A stretch of DNA of 64,000 nt from Rhipicephalus microplus (GCF_043290135.1 NC_134701.1:204057601-204121600), one strand, 5' to 3'. Positions 35,040 to 49,113 are shown, counted from the first letter of the stretch. Notes: generated from the letters alone by a model not told the origin. Translations and numbers: made by a program.

Positions 35040-38000
35040 TTAAGGCTGCCTCTTGTTTCCGATCCTTTACCAGGCGCTAAGACGGCACTGTTTAGCGAGA
35101 CCTGCCCGTCGCAATATATTCACTATCATAAAAGAACCAATCAAGTTCGTGTCTCCCTCATAGAATTCGTAGACGCACAAAAACGCAACGTAGGAAAGCT
35201 TCAGACAAGGAAACTAACATAAGCACAAAGCGTGTATGCTGAACTTCGATGCAGAGACGCAGATTGGATTGTTCTGAGCAAACCTGGGATCGCAATAAGC
35301 CTTCATGCACAGCGGGCTGTAGAATAGCAAGAAGTGCTCGACACAGAGTGCTCGCCAGGCGCAATTTCATAGTGAATGGATAGCTGCACAGTAGATCACT
35401 GTATTGAGAGGGAAAAAAAAGAACAATACGCTCACTTTTCACTCTGCACTCTGTCGTGTCGCATGCTATTCTCGTTTCCTTCGTTTTGACGATGGAAAAC
35501 CCAAATGTTCCAGACAAAGCGAAGATCTACCAAACGGAAAGTATAACACCTGAGCTTGAACCAAAAGGCATTATAACGCACTCAAAAGTTGCGTATGCAC
35601 AAAGGGAAAGCATGCGAGATCAGGAAAATATAGGAAGAGCAACAAAATAACATTGCGTTGCCTCCTTCAAAGGAGTCTCTCCATTGCAGTTAGTCCTCCG
35701 AAAGTTCTCGCACTCTAGCGCTCTCGTTATATTTGTTGAGGATGCTCAGATCACTACAGAAGCAGCCGTAGAGAAAAAAGATTACGTTGCAATATACCCT
35801 CACCAAGTAATGTGGAAGGTCTAAAACTCAAACATGCAACGGGGAATCCAAATAAAACAAAAAAAATGGCCGAGATAAGGCTAGTGCGGACGCAGTCGGG
35901 GACAGACGTTTTCGGTATGCGGCTGGCGCGGAAAGACTTCACTGGAGATCGGGTCGGGGAGGCGAAGAATCTAATTCTCTTACGATTCTCTGGCAAATTT
36001 CGTGAAACGCTGCCGACAAATTTGATTTATGCCCAGACTTGCCTCCTTCTCTTCTGCTCTCTACGTGAGGGAGACGATATTGCCGCTAGATGCGCAGTGG
36101 CCCGCCGAGATTGAGGATGAAAAAAAGCAGGGCGAGAGCATTTTCTCACGGCGTCGGTGCTGCTTCGCGATGCGCTAACTTCGTGCGAATAGCGGGCGCC
36201 ACGGCGAAACGAGTTTCATCTCAAACTGCTTCGCCGCTTATTGTGTTAAGCGGTTTTTTGAGTGACTCTTTTTAGTGCTTTCGCAAGGGATGCAGTCCCA
36301 GTTGTTGATGAAGCGCCGGTTTAATCTTCTCGCTGACGGTTTTTCTGCGTTACTCAAGCAGTCGCATGGCGCCCACCGGTAGTACGTTGTGGATATAACT
36401 AAAACAGGTTTAAAGAATAACTCGATGTTTGGAAGTTTGCGAAGAAATCGGCATCCAAAATTCGATACACAAGGATGGTGTACCGGCACCACAGCCGGAT
36501 ACAAACAGCGCTTTGTCGGCTTTCAGTACACCACATGAGATGGCAAGAGTAGGTCAGCCATCTATAAAGCTTAGCGGCTATCGAGCGTTACACTGGTGCA
36601 CTCAAAATCACAGTTTTGATTCTTGGCCACAGCAGCTGTATTTAAATGAAGGATAAATTCCAAACCACTTAGATTCAATTCCCTATAATCAAGAACCCTA
36701 TAGCCGCTTAAGTAATCCGGCATGCAGTATATGCGACGTGTTGTACTCAAATCCTTTGCGTGCGTGATAATTACTACTGGTTCCTTGTTAAGACAGCATT
36801 GTGATCTCCTTCTCTATGGAACAAAATCAATAATAATATAGCCATGGAAGTCTAATATGACGTCACGCGTCATTGTCTGATCAGGGCTCTGAAGATGCAC
36901 TGATGCGGAATGGATCACGAAAAGCTGCAGAGTGCATTCTTTTTACGTCAACTAAGTGTCACGAATTGAGATAAGAAGGCCAGTGTTGGTGCAAAGCAAA
37001 GAACGCACAGCACTAAAAACCGAGGGGTTAGAAATAGTGCCCGCCTGTTGGAGATAAAACTAAGATTTTGGTGAAACACGGTGATTGGTGTCTGCGTATG
37101 TTGTCAATGAATGAATAACTTAGTGTAGTCGCGATTTTCTGCCATGATACAGCAAAACGTTAATGCATCTAAATCCAGCGACATTTCAAACTATAGCACT
37201 CGCGTTCTCAGAGTCGGAATTTGGTGCCATAAGGAGCTTGACGAAGCATTTTAAAATGAGGGATTAAAGCTAAGCTGGTGACTTCAAACATTAACGCGTA
37301 AGAGGGCAGCAGCATTTTTTCCCTGTAATGGCATCGTTTTACATTAACTGCATCATCTGAAAATGTCAAAATCTGTTCCGTAACTTTCTGTCTGTTCCGT
37401 AACTTTCCGTCTTTCTGTCTGCAGGTATACGGCAGTGCCTTTATATACCACAAAAAAACACGCACGACTGCAGCTGACGGACTAAGCTGACTTAAATTTG
37501 TACTCCGACTCTTTGTTAGGCCTTACTTCATTTTTAATAAGAACACTTTATTGTTGATTTTCAACAAAAGGCTCATTCAAGTTCAAAATACTGGCGAACG
37601 AACACTATAGTTCATCCGTTTGAGCTCGACTTTAGACGCATCCTCTGTAAAAAGTTGGTCCGGTGAAATACAGCCAATACAGCTACAAAAGTGGTTGTCA
37701 CCCTCTCACGTCCTTTGCTGTGTGAACGTGAAGCGGGGAAAGCGCAAGCTCACAGACATGTGTATGAGTCGTTTGGCGATGTAGGCTGTGACAACGTCCT
37801 TTTACGATCAAAGAAGGTCGCACTTGCAGCTTCAGCGACGCAGCACCACACCTCCTCACCCCCTTGTCCAGGATCTATGCTCCTTAGGCCGAGTTTAAAT
37901 GGGCGGGCCTTTTCCTGCCGTCCTGAGCACCAATCGACACCTGGCCTAACAGCTTGAGTGGTGTTAACGCATGCGGTGTCCACGCGACGGAAATGGAAGC

Positions 38001-39490
38001 CTTGTTTCACCTCTGCAAGAGCCACGTTCGTTGCCCACAGTCGCGTGCTTTTATGCTGAAATAGAACGTGTTATCAAGTGGAGCATTATGTCGAACATTA
38101 TGGTGACAGGAAAAACCAGTCCGGAGTATCCATACAATTTGTATCGTAATGAAACAAGCTGTAATGAAAAAACTTAGTAATCATGCACACGGTAACGAGG
38201 AGAATATGAAAACACATGGATAGCACAAATTTTGAATCAATTTTTAACGAGAAGATTCTAAATTTCATCATGTACACTAGTGACCGCCACCATAATGTTT
38301 TTAATAACGTTAACGATTTTGTTGAAGCAAAGTGAAGACCACTAGATCTCCGTAAAATCAACGTGATCACATACACCGCATTTTGCGAAACAGTGCGCAA
38401 ATGTATATAGAAATTAGTCATTCACCTCAAACAGAGATCAGTAATTTGCGTTTCATTCATACGCAGTGGAATCAGTAGAGCTATTGACTTTCCGCATTTC
38501 ACTTGGTGGTTTTGTGGAAATTATTCTTCTTAATTCATTACATAAAGTCGTTCAAGATATTCCATAAAGTAGGAGCTTGCAGCGAAATTCTTCTGTACAA
38601 TGGACGTCACCATTCAAGCTACGATATGGCATCGAATAGCTTTCTTTGTAACATTCCTAACAGAGTTGTAGTGAGACGGCACACGGGCATGCATGAAGGC
38701 AAGGTGTGTAAGGATTCGACTTATAAACATGGCGTAGCGTATATATCGCTTAAGCAGCGACGTTGTGGCTGCCTGCTCGGTACGCTAATTGCTGTAGCAA
38801 TTAAAAAGCAGGTCACCGAGGCAGATGGTTTCGCTAAAACGGACGCCATAGTGGCGCTTTTTAATGGGGCGAACGTTCTAAGTTTACGCGTCTACGTAAA
38901 GCAAGACTGCATGGCCGGTTCGGCCGGTTGACTTGATGGCTGGAGGTTCTTGGAATGGCCCAAAAGGTCGTTAAGACGCCCGTATTCCTAAACGCTACGC
39001 GGCGAAATCTACGAGAGAAGGCAGGCGCGCGGTCTTTTGTGGGGCAGTTTTAGAAACCCACATAGAGTATCAAAAAGTCACCCCTGAGTTTTAGGATGCA
39101 GCCAGCATCCAAACAAATATTTCAGAAAGGCGTCTCTAATATAATTTGCATGTGAATCTCGACAAAATAATGCAGTTGCATTTCAACAGTATCTGTGGAC
39201 ACGGATTTCTTGTAGGAGTCAGTAAAGCCGAATTGTAAAAGCAGGACGCTGACTCCAGCGAATATATCATGACTACGTTGAATAATTTTAAAGAGACCAG
39301 TAGCATCGCTAATCATGTCATATTTTTCTGATATAAACCTCATCATATCATTACCAGTTTCCTTAGGTAAATGGTATGTACTACAAATATTTCGACTCGG
39401 CAAACATTACAAAAACGGCACATAGCAGGACAAAGAAAAATAGAGAGGTTAACAAAGCAAAGCATGTACAGTGATTGACGTCGCACACGA
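35040..39490. other. No recognisable gene or repeat
   Basis: No domain could be recognised, including in the plus-strand frame at 38503-38931 (142 codons). A short duplicated motif (CTGTTCCGTAACTTTC) occurs twice at 37374-37410. Confidence 0.45.
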
Positions 39491-39491
39491 A

Positions 39492-39496
<5 letters not shown>

Positions 39497-39560
<64 letters not shown>
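39497..39560. repeat. TA dinucleotide microsatellite
   Basis: About 32 uninterrupted TA units. Confidence 0.95.
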
Positions 39561-39561
<1 letters not shown>

Positions 39562-39564
39562 GTA

Positions 39565-41895
39565 ATACACGCACGACATTGTACACTAACCAATGCATTG
39601 TAAATTCAATGAACATTAAGTGCATAAATGAACCACAACACTCATTTGCAGTGAACTGTTCCATGCTGCATTGCTTTCTTTTTAAAGCTAAGTGTTAGTA
39701 TAGGAGAAACTTTAGCACTAAAGAGTGTCTCACTGGTGAATCTCTAAATGCACAAATACAAAGAAAAAATTGATCAGGTCTCTCGATGATTATGGTTTAA
39801 AGTTTACATATTATTGAAATCCTAATCAATTGACTTTATCAAGGAGAATAGCTGACCCTGTAGTATCTACTAAAATGTTTCAATTTTTTCTTGAAAAATT
39901 GACACAACAGAATTGTTTTAGTCAAACAGACTAGTAAAAAAAGATTCGTAATAATACTGCTTTAGTTGTACTATTTTCGCTAACTTTCCTGCTATTTTTC
40001 GCTGCCTTTTCTTTCTCATCTATGTTCTCCTGGCTGCTTGGAACATCAGTGCGGAGTACAATATTATACGTATAAAATATACAGAGCACTTGTTTAACTG
40101 CTTAGTTGCCAAACTGTCAGGACAAAGACATGTTTTATGGAAGTAGGTAAACAGGGCTAAGTTGGTTATCAATCTATGGTGCCTAGGCCAAGCGATGTGC
40201 TATTCATCGCAAAGGTTATATGAAAGTACATATATGAAATGAGCTTTTTTACTTTGTAAGTCGTCCAGAATATCAATAGGCTATGACGTCGGTTCATTTT
40301 AAATTAAGCATAGTAGAGCTGTGATTTGTTTATTGAAACGTATTTCTGTGATTTCGTTTCCATTATTTTCCCAGGAAAACGAATGGCAAAAAGATTTTAC
40401 AGACTAACGATAGACAAAATGGGTGGATATACGTAGAATATGTCATCTTGCAACCTGACGCTAAAGGTGGCACTGCCATTAGGAGGATAAAAAAAGAGCG
40501 GTGCGTTTGTTTTACAAAAAATCAAGAGTGAGATATGCGTTGCACCTGCCGCTCTCATTCATTACGCCGAAGAATGAGGACATATACTTTTAAAACGAAC
40601 TCCTAGCACCGAGGCTGAAACTTTGCACGTTATCAACCGTGTATAGCACAGCCTTTTTATGACTACCATGTTTTTCACACTCAGCTTTACCAGATTGCGT
40701 GAGCGCAGCCGAAAGAAAAAACGTACATGTCTGGCGGCACTTCAGCGTGTGAACTGAAACATTCTCGTGACTTACTGCATCTGGTAACAAAACTGCGTGT
40801 ACATTAGTAGGTGGGCTCCCCTCTGACCTCTTCCTTCATGAGGACATATCATGAATAGCCACATAGAAATAAGCAAATGTGCGAATCTTCACACATTTGC
40901 AATCTTCAAACAGTGCCTTCATCGCGTGACCAGTTGTAAAGTACGTTGCGCTAATGCGCTGCACATGCTGTGCCGGTGTTGCACTTTCCTCCTCATCCTT
41001 TTTTTTTCCTTCTGTTTCATAGCCCTCTTTCCGGTATATTTTCCTCCAACATCTTGCCACCCTGACGTGTCCTCTAGAAAGTTGTCGGCTGCTGCCTGAC
41101 ATTCGCGATAAGCACGCAATTTAGCTAACGAGATATCTCTCACGTAAAGCCTGTAACCTGTGTGCCTGTTTTCAGTGGTTCCAGTTTTTGAACGTCGTGC
41201 ATCTCCCTTACCTCCGCATTCTCTATGTGCACCGCGTAAGCACCTGTATCGCGACAATTCACGCACCTGGTATGGGCAGGCCCTGGAAAATGTGCGCCGT
41301 GTAATGAACAAAGCACCGCTGTCGTAGGGACGAGCAAGGGCCTTCAATGCTACGAACTAACTTTAACAACGTCGAAGTGGATGCTAACTACCTATCACAC
41401 CAGCCAACTTTCTTTGTATTTTTCTCCTGTGTCCATGAAAAATTTGTAAATGTTAGTTTTTATCTACAGGGAACGACTAGTGATTTAACGTTAGCTGACA
41501 GCAATAGAACAATAGAGCTCCTAACCAGGTTAAAACTTTAGGGCTAGCGGTTTGTTCGTACGGCTCGATATTTTAACCATGCCATGAAACTAGCCGATGG
41601 GAGGTTAAGTTGGTCGTGACTCTTTGAATAAAGCTGTCTATGGAAGTTTGACAGTGCCCCATGCTGTGGCTTTTCTTTATTCATAGAAAATGAGGACATG
41701 TTTGGCAAACGTACAGCACAAATTTCGCCGAATACATACGAATAGAAGGAAGAAAGGAACTATAAGTTTTTTTTTTCGCTGAATGAATTTGGTTGTCGGA
41801 GCTTCTACAAGTTTTGCATTTGCATTACGACCTATAGACTATGCCTTGTAGTCGCAGCTGAACGTAAATGAATGTCCGCTACAACGGGCGCTTAT
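39565..41895. other. No recognisable gene or repeat
   Basis: AT-rich sequence in which no domain, RNA gene or tandem structure was seen. Confidence 0.5.
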
Positions 41896-41899
41896 ATAG

Positions 41900-42120
41900 A
41901 AGCGAAGCTCCTGAGGGCATAGTCGCGTTTTCTAATGCACCGGCGTCCACATTCGCATCATAACACCTGACACATAACTGTAGAAAAACCCTCTTCGCCG
42001 GGCGTCCGTCTGCCTATCCGTCCGTTCATCCATTCGTCCGAGCGTTCGGCTGTACTTCCGTACATGCAGACGGTCGCCCACCCGTTGGTCCAACCATGCG
42101 TCCGTCAGTCGATCGGTACT
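41900..42120 (+). repeat. Second copy of the GGGGCGAAGCT element
   Basis: Starts GAAGCGAAGCTCCTGAGGG, then a run of irregular CGTCCG units (GGCGTCCGTCTGCCTATCCG onward to 42113). The order of head and CGTCCG-type repeats matches 3562-3990, although here the pure TCTG array is absent. Class unknown. Confidence 0.55.
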
Positions 42121-42124
42121 TTAT

Positions 42125-43515
42125 ACTAGTCGTCGATTTTCACGTGGACATTATAGACCTTAAGACCTATAGTTTTGTTACTATCCATCACATATATCTT
42201 GCTTGGGGCACGACATCCCTGTCACAATCATTTGTCAAAGTTAGATGCTCTTAAAGACTACAGTAGAGCATTTATCACCTTCAGCAGCAGTTTATTTTGA
42301 TGTCGGCATGTGATAATGATTACAACAACCATATATGTATATTGTGAAGGTGCACTAAAGACTCTGCTTTATACCTTATGGCTTAGCGTGGAATTGATGA
42401 AGTCTTATTCATTCAGTATAGCCGAGAGCCGTATTCGGGATGTCTGTCTGTTCTAGGAGACGCTGTACCACGTTATGTGTGACTGTCCGGTATTTTATGT
42501 TCAGAGATAGTCTCTGGTGTTTACTGTAGCTTTTGTGCAACATTTGCAGCCTGCTTTGAAGAGCCTCGACATCATACAATATAAAGTATAGGATGTATTA
42601 TGTACCTTTTCATCCAATAACAATAATCGTGATCTTGCTTGATCATAATGACTTTCTTGAAAAATTGGCACTCTCTATTTTTCTGTCAAGAATGGTATCT
42701 CGCCTTCATAGCACGCTCGACGCCATTGATACATCCTCGAAATACCAGCAACATGGCGATGACGCTTGAAAATGTACGCAGGAAAGCCGTACTTTCATTA
42801 TTGAAACTAAATGAAGCCCAAATATAATGCACTTTGTTTTTAGGGTGTACAGTTTACTGACGGACTGATACATGAACAGGTAGGGCTAATTTCTGAACGT
42901 TCTTTTGTGTCCAGCATTTGGAGTGGGTGTTATATAGGTGTAATTTGAATTCGCCCTTTACGTTGCAGTTAACAGTACAGTTCACCGCCATGTTTATTGA
43001 GACATGATGCTCATTTCACAAACAATTATCTATATCAGTCACTGTAGTAAAGACAAACGACACCGCGTTCCCATTCGTGAATACTCATATGTCTTACTGT
43101 TCCCAGAAAGCACAGTTAACTGGAAATTGCCAGATAGTATCGGCAAAAAATAGCAAATATATCACATATCTCTTCAGCGAACTAGCTTATTGTCTTTCTT
43201 TTGTAGTGGTTACGTAGACACTGTCGAGGCTGGCTTAAATCAACTGCAGACGATTGCACTTTAACGATCCGGACTGGCGTGAATCGTATGCTGGGATCGT
43301 ATGCTCTCATCGGCGACTCATGTCACTTGGCTTAACGCAATGTATTGTTTAGCCATCTGTAGTATACAGTGCCATCCACCGTTAGGGTGAGAAAGAGTGA
43401 TGTGACAGTGTAGGAGGAGGAAGAGGAAGAAGGAAGTTGAGAAGAGAGGAAGTACGCTGATCATCTCATGTCACATGGCGTCACGCAAGAAAGACTTTTT
43501 GTTGCATAAACTTGT
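42125..43515. other. No recognisable gene or repeat
   Basis: AT-rich sequence with a purine-rich patch at 43408-43455. Nothing coding was recognised. Confidence 0.5.
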
Positions 43516-43521
43516 ATATAT

Positions 43522-43928
43522 TGTCACGGGGCCGTGACGGGGCCGAAGACCGGAAACTTCATCTTGGGATTTAACTGTTTATTTGGGCGAACCTGTGCCC
43601 GGTAAAGGGAAAGTCTAAATACAGCAGCAGTCTTGCACAGATAGCAGTCTCGGACTGATAGCGGCGAACGCAGCGTCAGCCTTGGATCAACAACTGACAA
43701 GCGGCGAAGCGCGTCGGCATTTATACCCTTGCCGTCGAATGTTCTAGCGTTATCGCTGGCGGTAGCGTAGGTTCCAGAACAATCTGTACCGTTCGCACAG
43801 TGGGCGTGATCTTATCGAAATGATCTACTACAGTCCGGAACCTTCTCGAAACCTGCAGGCGCGGTTTGCGCCGAGAATCGTGTGGTGTTTCGGAAAGATA
43901 ACAAAAACTTAGGAAATGGAACGTGGCA
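43522..43928 (-). repeat. 3-prime LTR of the gypsy element
   Basis: Ends are TG...CA (TGTCACGGGG to ACGTGGCA on the plus strand). A minus-strand TATA box is at 43720-43725 (TATAAA) and a polyadenylation signal AATAAA at 43578-43583. Confidence 0.93.
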
Positions 43929-43942
43929 TTGCCCCCCTCTGA
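43929..43942 (-). other. Polypurine tract
   Basis: The minus strand reads CAGAGGGGGGCAA directly against the 3-prime LTR, the position where plus-strand DNA synthesis is primed. Confidence 0.8.
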
Positions 43943-44057
43943 AAAAAAGGCATCGTCCCGATGCTTTAATTAAAGATGAAGGTACAATAATAATGCAAGA
44001 AAGTACAATGAATAAATTACAATACAACAATAATACAAAAAACACTGTTTCAGTTTG

Positions 44058-47000
44058 TTAACGTGCATGAAACGGCTTGAGGCGCGCGACATGGACGACT
44101 TCAGGTCGCGATCGGCGTCGTTGAGAGTTCGTAATGCCGTCGGGGACAACCTCGTAATCAAGTGGGCCGAGACGTCGAACCACCTTGTACGGTCCGAAGT
44201 ACCATCGCAGAAACTTTTCACTTAGTCCACGTCGGCGTATCGGCGTCCACACCCAAACACGTTCACTGGGCTGGTATTCCACGAAGCGTCGTCGAAGGTT
44301 GTAATGGTGGCTGTCGGTCGTCTGTTGATTCTTGATACGGAGACGCGCAAGTTGTCGGGCTTCTTCGGCACGTTGAAGGTACTCGCTCACATCGAGGTTT
44401 TCTTCGTCGGTGACGTTGGGTAACATGGCATCGAGCGTCGTTGCCGGGCTCCTTCCGTAGACCAATTTGAATGGAGATATCTGCGTCGTCTCCTGCACCG
44501 CCGTGTTGTATGCGAAGGTCACATACGGAAGAATGGCGTCCCACGTCTTGTGTTCGACATCGACGTACATTGACAGCATGTCGGCGATCGTCTTGTTAAG
44601 CCGCTCGGTGAGGCCGTTGGTCTGTGTGTGGTACGCTGTCGTCCGGCGGTGGTTTGTTTGGCTGTATGCCAAGATCGCTTGAGTTAAGTCGGCAGTGAAT
44701 GCCGTTCCTGTGTCGGTGATAAGAACCTCTGGGGCGCCGTGACGTAGGACGATATTTTCGACGAAGAACTTAGCCACCTCGGATGCACTGCCTTTTGGCA
44801 GGGCTTTTATCTCGGCGTAGCGGGTGAGGTAGTCGGTAGCTACCACGATCCACTTGTTTCCGAAAGCCGACGTCAGGAACGGCCCCAGTTGGTCCATACC
44901 AATCTGCTGGAAAGGTCGGCAAGGTGGATAAATTGGCTGCAGAAGTCCCGCTGGCTTTGTCGGCGGTGTCTTGCGTCGCTGACAGTCCCGGCGTGTCCTC
45001 ACATAACGTGACGTCGGTGACGGTGAGTGACGTCGGGGGTAAGACGTGGCCAGTAGTACCTTTCTTGTATCCTCGCGAGCGTGCGAGAAACACCGAGGTG
45101 CCCTGCCGTCGGATCGTCGTTCAGGGCCTGCAGGAGTTCTGGTCGCAGAGCTGAAGGCACCACAAGGAGGTACTTAGCTCGAAGCGGTGAAAAGTTTTTC
45201 TTTTGTAGAAGACCGTTTCGTAGAAAGAACGACGCAAGTGCGCGCTTGAATACCTTCGGGACTTCGGTGGTCCTGCCTTCGAGGTATTCTATTAGCGCCT
45301 TAAGTTCCGGGTCGGCCCGCTGTCGTTCAGCGAAGTTGTCGGTAGTTATTGTTCCCAAGAAATAGTCGTTATCCGGGTCGTCGGGTAGCGGTTGGTCGAC
45401 AGGCGCACGAGAGAGACAGTCAGCGTCGGAGTGTTTTTTGCCGGACTTGTAAATGACAGTAATGTCATATTCTTGAAGTCTCAGGCTCCATCGTGCGAGG
45501 CGACCTGAAGGATCCTTCAAGGTGGCTAGCCAACAGAAGGCGTGGTGGTCGCTCACAACTTTGAAGGGCCTGCCGTAGAGGTAGGGGTGAAATTTCGACG
45601 TAGCCTAGATGATGGCGAGGCACTCCGTTTCTGTTGTGGAATAATTTGCTTCTGCTTTGGATAGCGATCGGCTGGCGTAACTAATAACCCTTTCAAGTCC
45701 GTCAGCCCTCTGCACAAGAACAGCGCCAAGACCTACGCTACATGCGTCAGTATGTATTTCTGTCTCGGCGAATTTGTCGAAATGGGCAAGTAACGGAGGC
45801 GTCTGGAGGCGATGTTTAAGCTCCTGGAAAGCGTGTTCCTGTGGCGTTTCCCACTTGAACTTCGCGTCGGCCTTGGTAAGGTTAGTGAGAGGATCGGCGA
45901 TGCAGGCGAGCTTTTTCACGAACCGCCTATAATAGGCGCACAGGCCCAGAAATCGGCGCACGGCCTTCTTGTCAGTGGGCGGCGGGAAGTCAGCGATGGC
46001 GGCTGTTTTCCGTGGATCAGGACGAACTCCAGACTTGCTGGTAACGTGCCCCAAAAACAAGAGCTCCTCATACGCAAATCTGCACTTTTCTGGCTTCAGT
46101 GTTAGTCCGGACGTCTTGATGGCTTGAAGTACAGCTTCAAGGCGCCGAAGATGCTCGTCGAAACTCGAGAAAAACACGACGACGTCGTCCAAGTACACAA
46201 GGCACGTCTGCCACTTCAATCCTGCCACTACTGTATCCATAACGCGTTGAAAAGTTGCAGGCGCTGAGCAAAGGTCGAAGGGCATCACCTTAAACTCGAA
46301 GAGGCCGTCCGGTGTTATAAACGTCGTCTTCTTTCGGTCTCTTTCGTCGACTTCGATTTGCCAATAGCCAGTCTTGAGGTCCATTGACGAGAAGTACTTG
46401 GCGTTATGGAGCCGATCAAGTGCGTCGTATATTCGTGGGAGAGGATACACGTCCTTTCTTGTGATTTTGTTCGGGCGGCGATAATCGACGCAGAAACGTA
46501 GTGTCCCATCCTTTTTCTTCACTAACACCACGGGAGATGCCCATGGACTCTTGGACGGCTGGATAATGTAATCTCGCAGCATTTCATCAACTTCTCTCTT
46601 CATGGCCTCACGTTCTCGCGTCGAAACCCTGTACGGACTCTGACGGAGTGGTGTGGCATTTTCTTCGGTTATGATGCGATGTTTCGTGATTGGGGTCTGC
46701 CGAATTTTTGATGACGACGAAAAGCAATCTTCGTATTGCAGGAGGAGGGCCTTAAGCTGTTCTTTTTTATCGTTCGGAAGTCTAGGACTGACGTCGAAAG
46801 CTATGGGAGAGGCTTGGTTCCTCTGAGCAGGTTCCGCAGAATCGGCGAGGGCGAAAGCACTGGTGGCTTCGACAATTTCTTCGATGTATGCAACCGTTGT
46901 TCCTTTGTTCACATGTTTGTACTCATTGCTGAAATTCGTGAGCATAACCGTTGCTTTGCCTCCCCGCAGCTCTGCAATTCCTCTTGCGACGCAAATATTT

Positions 47001-47731
47001 CGGGTGACCAACAGATGCTGACTGCCTTCAACAACGCCTTCCAAGTCAGGTGATTTAGGAGCGCCGACTGAAATAATGACGCTTGAGCGAGGCCGAATGG
47101 TGAATTGTTCTTCCAGCACATTCAAGGCATGGTGTCCTGACGGCGTGCGCGGTGGTAGTGATTCTTCTGTGGATAACGTTATCGACCTTGTTTTTAGGTT
47201 GATTACAGCACCATGGAGGCATAAGAAGTCCATGCCAAGGATGACATCTCTCGAGCAACGCTGAAGGACTACGAGGTCTGTAGGATAAATACGGCCGTTA
47301 ATGGTGACTCTCGCTGTGCAGATTCCTGCAGGCGTTACGAGATGACCTCCGGCTGTGCAGATTTCAGGGCCTTTCTAAGCTGTCCTAACTTTCTTTAACT
47401 TTGCGGCAAACGACCCACTGATGACAGAATAGTCGGCTCCAGTATCGACGAGAGCAGTCACACTGTGGCCGTCTATAACAACGTCGAGGTCGCTAGTTCG
47501 CCGTCTCGCATTACAGTTAGGGCGTGGCGTCGGGTCACGGCTGCGTCAGCTTGTTCCGCTGCTTCCATGTTGCGTCGTCCGGCCACCTTCGGTAAGTGAG
47601 CTTTTGCTTTCAGGGCTTTGCCTGGTTGGTGTTGTGTTCAAAAAGCTCCGTCGCAGCGGCGTCGTCGTCGGAGGATCTTCGGTAGTTCGTCGCACAGCAA
47701 CCGCACCTCCATCGGTTGCTGCCCTTAGTTT
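44058..47731 (-). pseudogene. pol: gypsy pol: protease, reverse transcriptase, RNase H, integrase
   Basis: The frame opens at about 47731 in the -1 frame relative to gag, overlapping its end. Protease: LVDTGADYSVI with active DTGA at 47435-47446. Reverse transcriptase: SSMDLKTGYW, MPFDLCSAPATF (family norm MPFGL, so Gly to Asp here) and YLDD at 46184-46195. RNase H: EIHTDACSVGLG and TTETECLAI. Integrase: zinc region GHLGVSRTL with only one of the usual two Cys left (RTRRDC), catalytic residues in GMDQLG, LITDTGTAF and NGLTERLNKT, and a C-terminal GPY/F module (YFGPYKVVRR). Lesions: TAG at 47375-47377 in protease, TAG at 45605-45607 within RNase H, and a frameshift from a 19-bp duplication at 45008-45034. 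The enzymes would copy the element RNA and insert the DNA; this copy is dead. Confidence 0.93.
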
Positions 47732-49089
47732 CCCGGATACGGGCTAGGAGACCAGCCCCGCGTTGGGCCAGAGTACTGCCGGAGGTGCGGTGACAAGCGG
47801 CGGCTGGGCGACGGCGAACGGGAAGGACTTCGTGGTGTCCATTGAGTTCCTGCCAGGTAGTCGGCGATGTCACGTGGCCGATCTCCTGGCTGCGGACGCG
47901 GTGCATTGACGGCGAAGCCACGCAGTCCCATCTGTCGGTACTGGCAACGGCGGTATGTGTGCCCAGCCTCGCCGCAGTGGTAGCAGAGCGGGCGGTTGTG
48001 AGGTGCACACCAAACGTCCGTTTTCCTCGGTGCACTGCGCTGGCCCGCTGGGGAACGGTAAGACGTCGGTGGGGGTGGTGGCGGCGGTGGCGTCTGGCGA
48101 CGGAAGTGCGACGGGGCGGCGTTTTGGCGTGGACGGGGAGGAGCGTTGTGGCGCACTGCATTGGCGTAGCTCATAGTTTCTGGCTCGGGTGGTGGTGTTT
48201 GGGGAATTCAAAGTGATTGCCGGACTTCTTCTCGCAAAATGTCGGCGATCGAATCCACTTGAGGCTGCACCGAAGGCAACAGTTTGCGCAGCTCTTCCCA
48301 CACGATCGCTCGGATCGTTTCACGCAGGTCGTCGGAGTCACTGGCTTGAGCAGCAGCGCATTCTGGAGTCAGGCGACGATTATACTGTCTGGTGCGCATG
48401 TCCAGCGTTTTTTCGATGGTGGTCGCCTCGGATACAAATTCTTGGACGGTGTTCAATGGATTTCTCATTAGTCCCGCGAAGAGCTCCTGTTTGACCCCTC
48501 GCATGAGGAAACAAACTTTCTTTTCCTCAGGCATGTCTGGGTCAGCGTGACGGAATAGGCGGGTCATCTCCTCTGTGAAAATTCACACCTTTTCATTTGG
48601 TAGCTGAACCCGGGTCTCGAGTAGAGCAGCGGCCCTCTCTTTGCGAGCGACGCTCGCGAACGTTTGCAGAAATGCGCCGAAGAAGACATCCCACGTTCGG
48701 AGCGTGGACTCCTGATTCTTTAGCCAGGTCCTTGCGGTGTCTTCCAGGTAGAAGTACACACGACGGAGCTTTTTTTCGTTGTCCCAGTGGTTGAGGGTGG
48801 CCACACGGTCGTATGTTTCTAGCCAGGTTTCCGGGTCTTCAAACGATGGGCCATGGAACGTTGGTGGTTCCCTGGGTTGATGAATGACGATCGCGGGCTG
48901 GGACGCTCCGGTCGTCATTGTCGCAGCAGTCGAGGCCATGGTCTTGGTCTTCCACGCCTTGTCTTGTAGAAGGTCGTACTCCGGTGGGAGACCTTGCTGT
49001 CGGCGGCTTGTTCGCTGCTCTTGGTTGGCGTCGGTGTCTTCTCCGCGACGGGGGCTGCATTCACGGCTTGACGGGGGCGTCCGGTACAT
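47725..49089 (-). pseudogene. gag: gypsy gag with CCHC zinc knuckle, two TGA stops
   Basis: The first ATG after the 5-prime LTR is at 49089. The N-terminal half has the retrotransposon-gag region (EPPTFHGPSFEDPETWLETY, YFYLEDTARTWL, DVFFGAFLQTF). The C-terminal half has a Pro-rich stretch and the CCHC knuckle CYHCGEAGHTYRRC near 47970, followed by an Arg/Ser/Pro-rich tail. Gag packages the element RNA into virus-like particles. The frame is continuous except for TGA at 48583-48585 and 48208-48210. The protein ends at 47725, where pol is already open in the -1 frame, suggesting that pol was expressed by frameshifting. Confidence 0.9.
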
Positions 49090-49099
49090 GAACGACGCA

Positions 49100-49112
49100 G
49101 CACCTCCACCAG
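49100..49112 (-). other. Primer-binding site
   Basis: Two bases inside the 5-prime LTR the minus strand reads TGGTGGAGGTGC, beginning with the TGG expected for pairing with a tRNA CCA end. Which tRNA it fits could not be decided. Confidence 0.65.
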
Positions 49113-49113
49113 A

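Noticed and set aside
38503..38931. 142-codon plus-strand frame as a gene
   Set aside because: No recognisable domain, repeat match or splice context; length is within chance for a window of this size.
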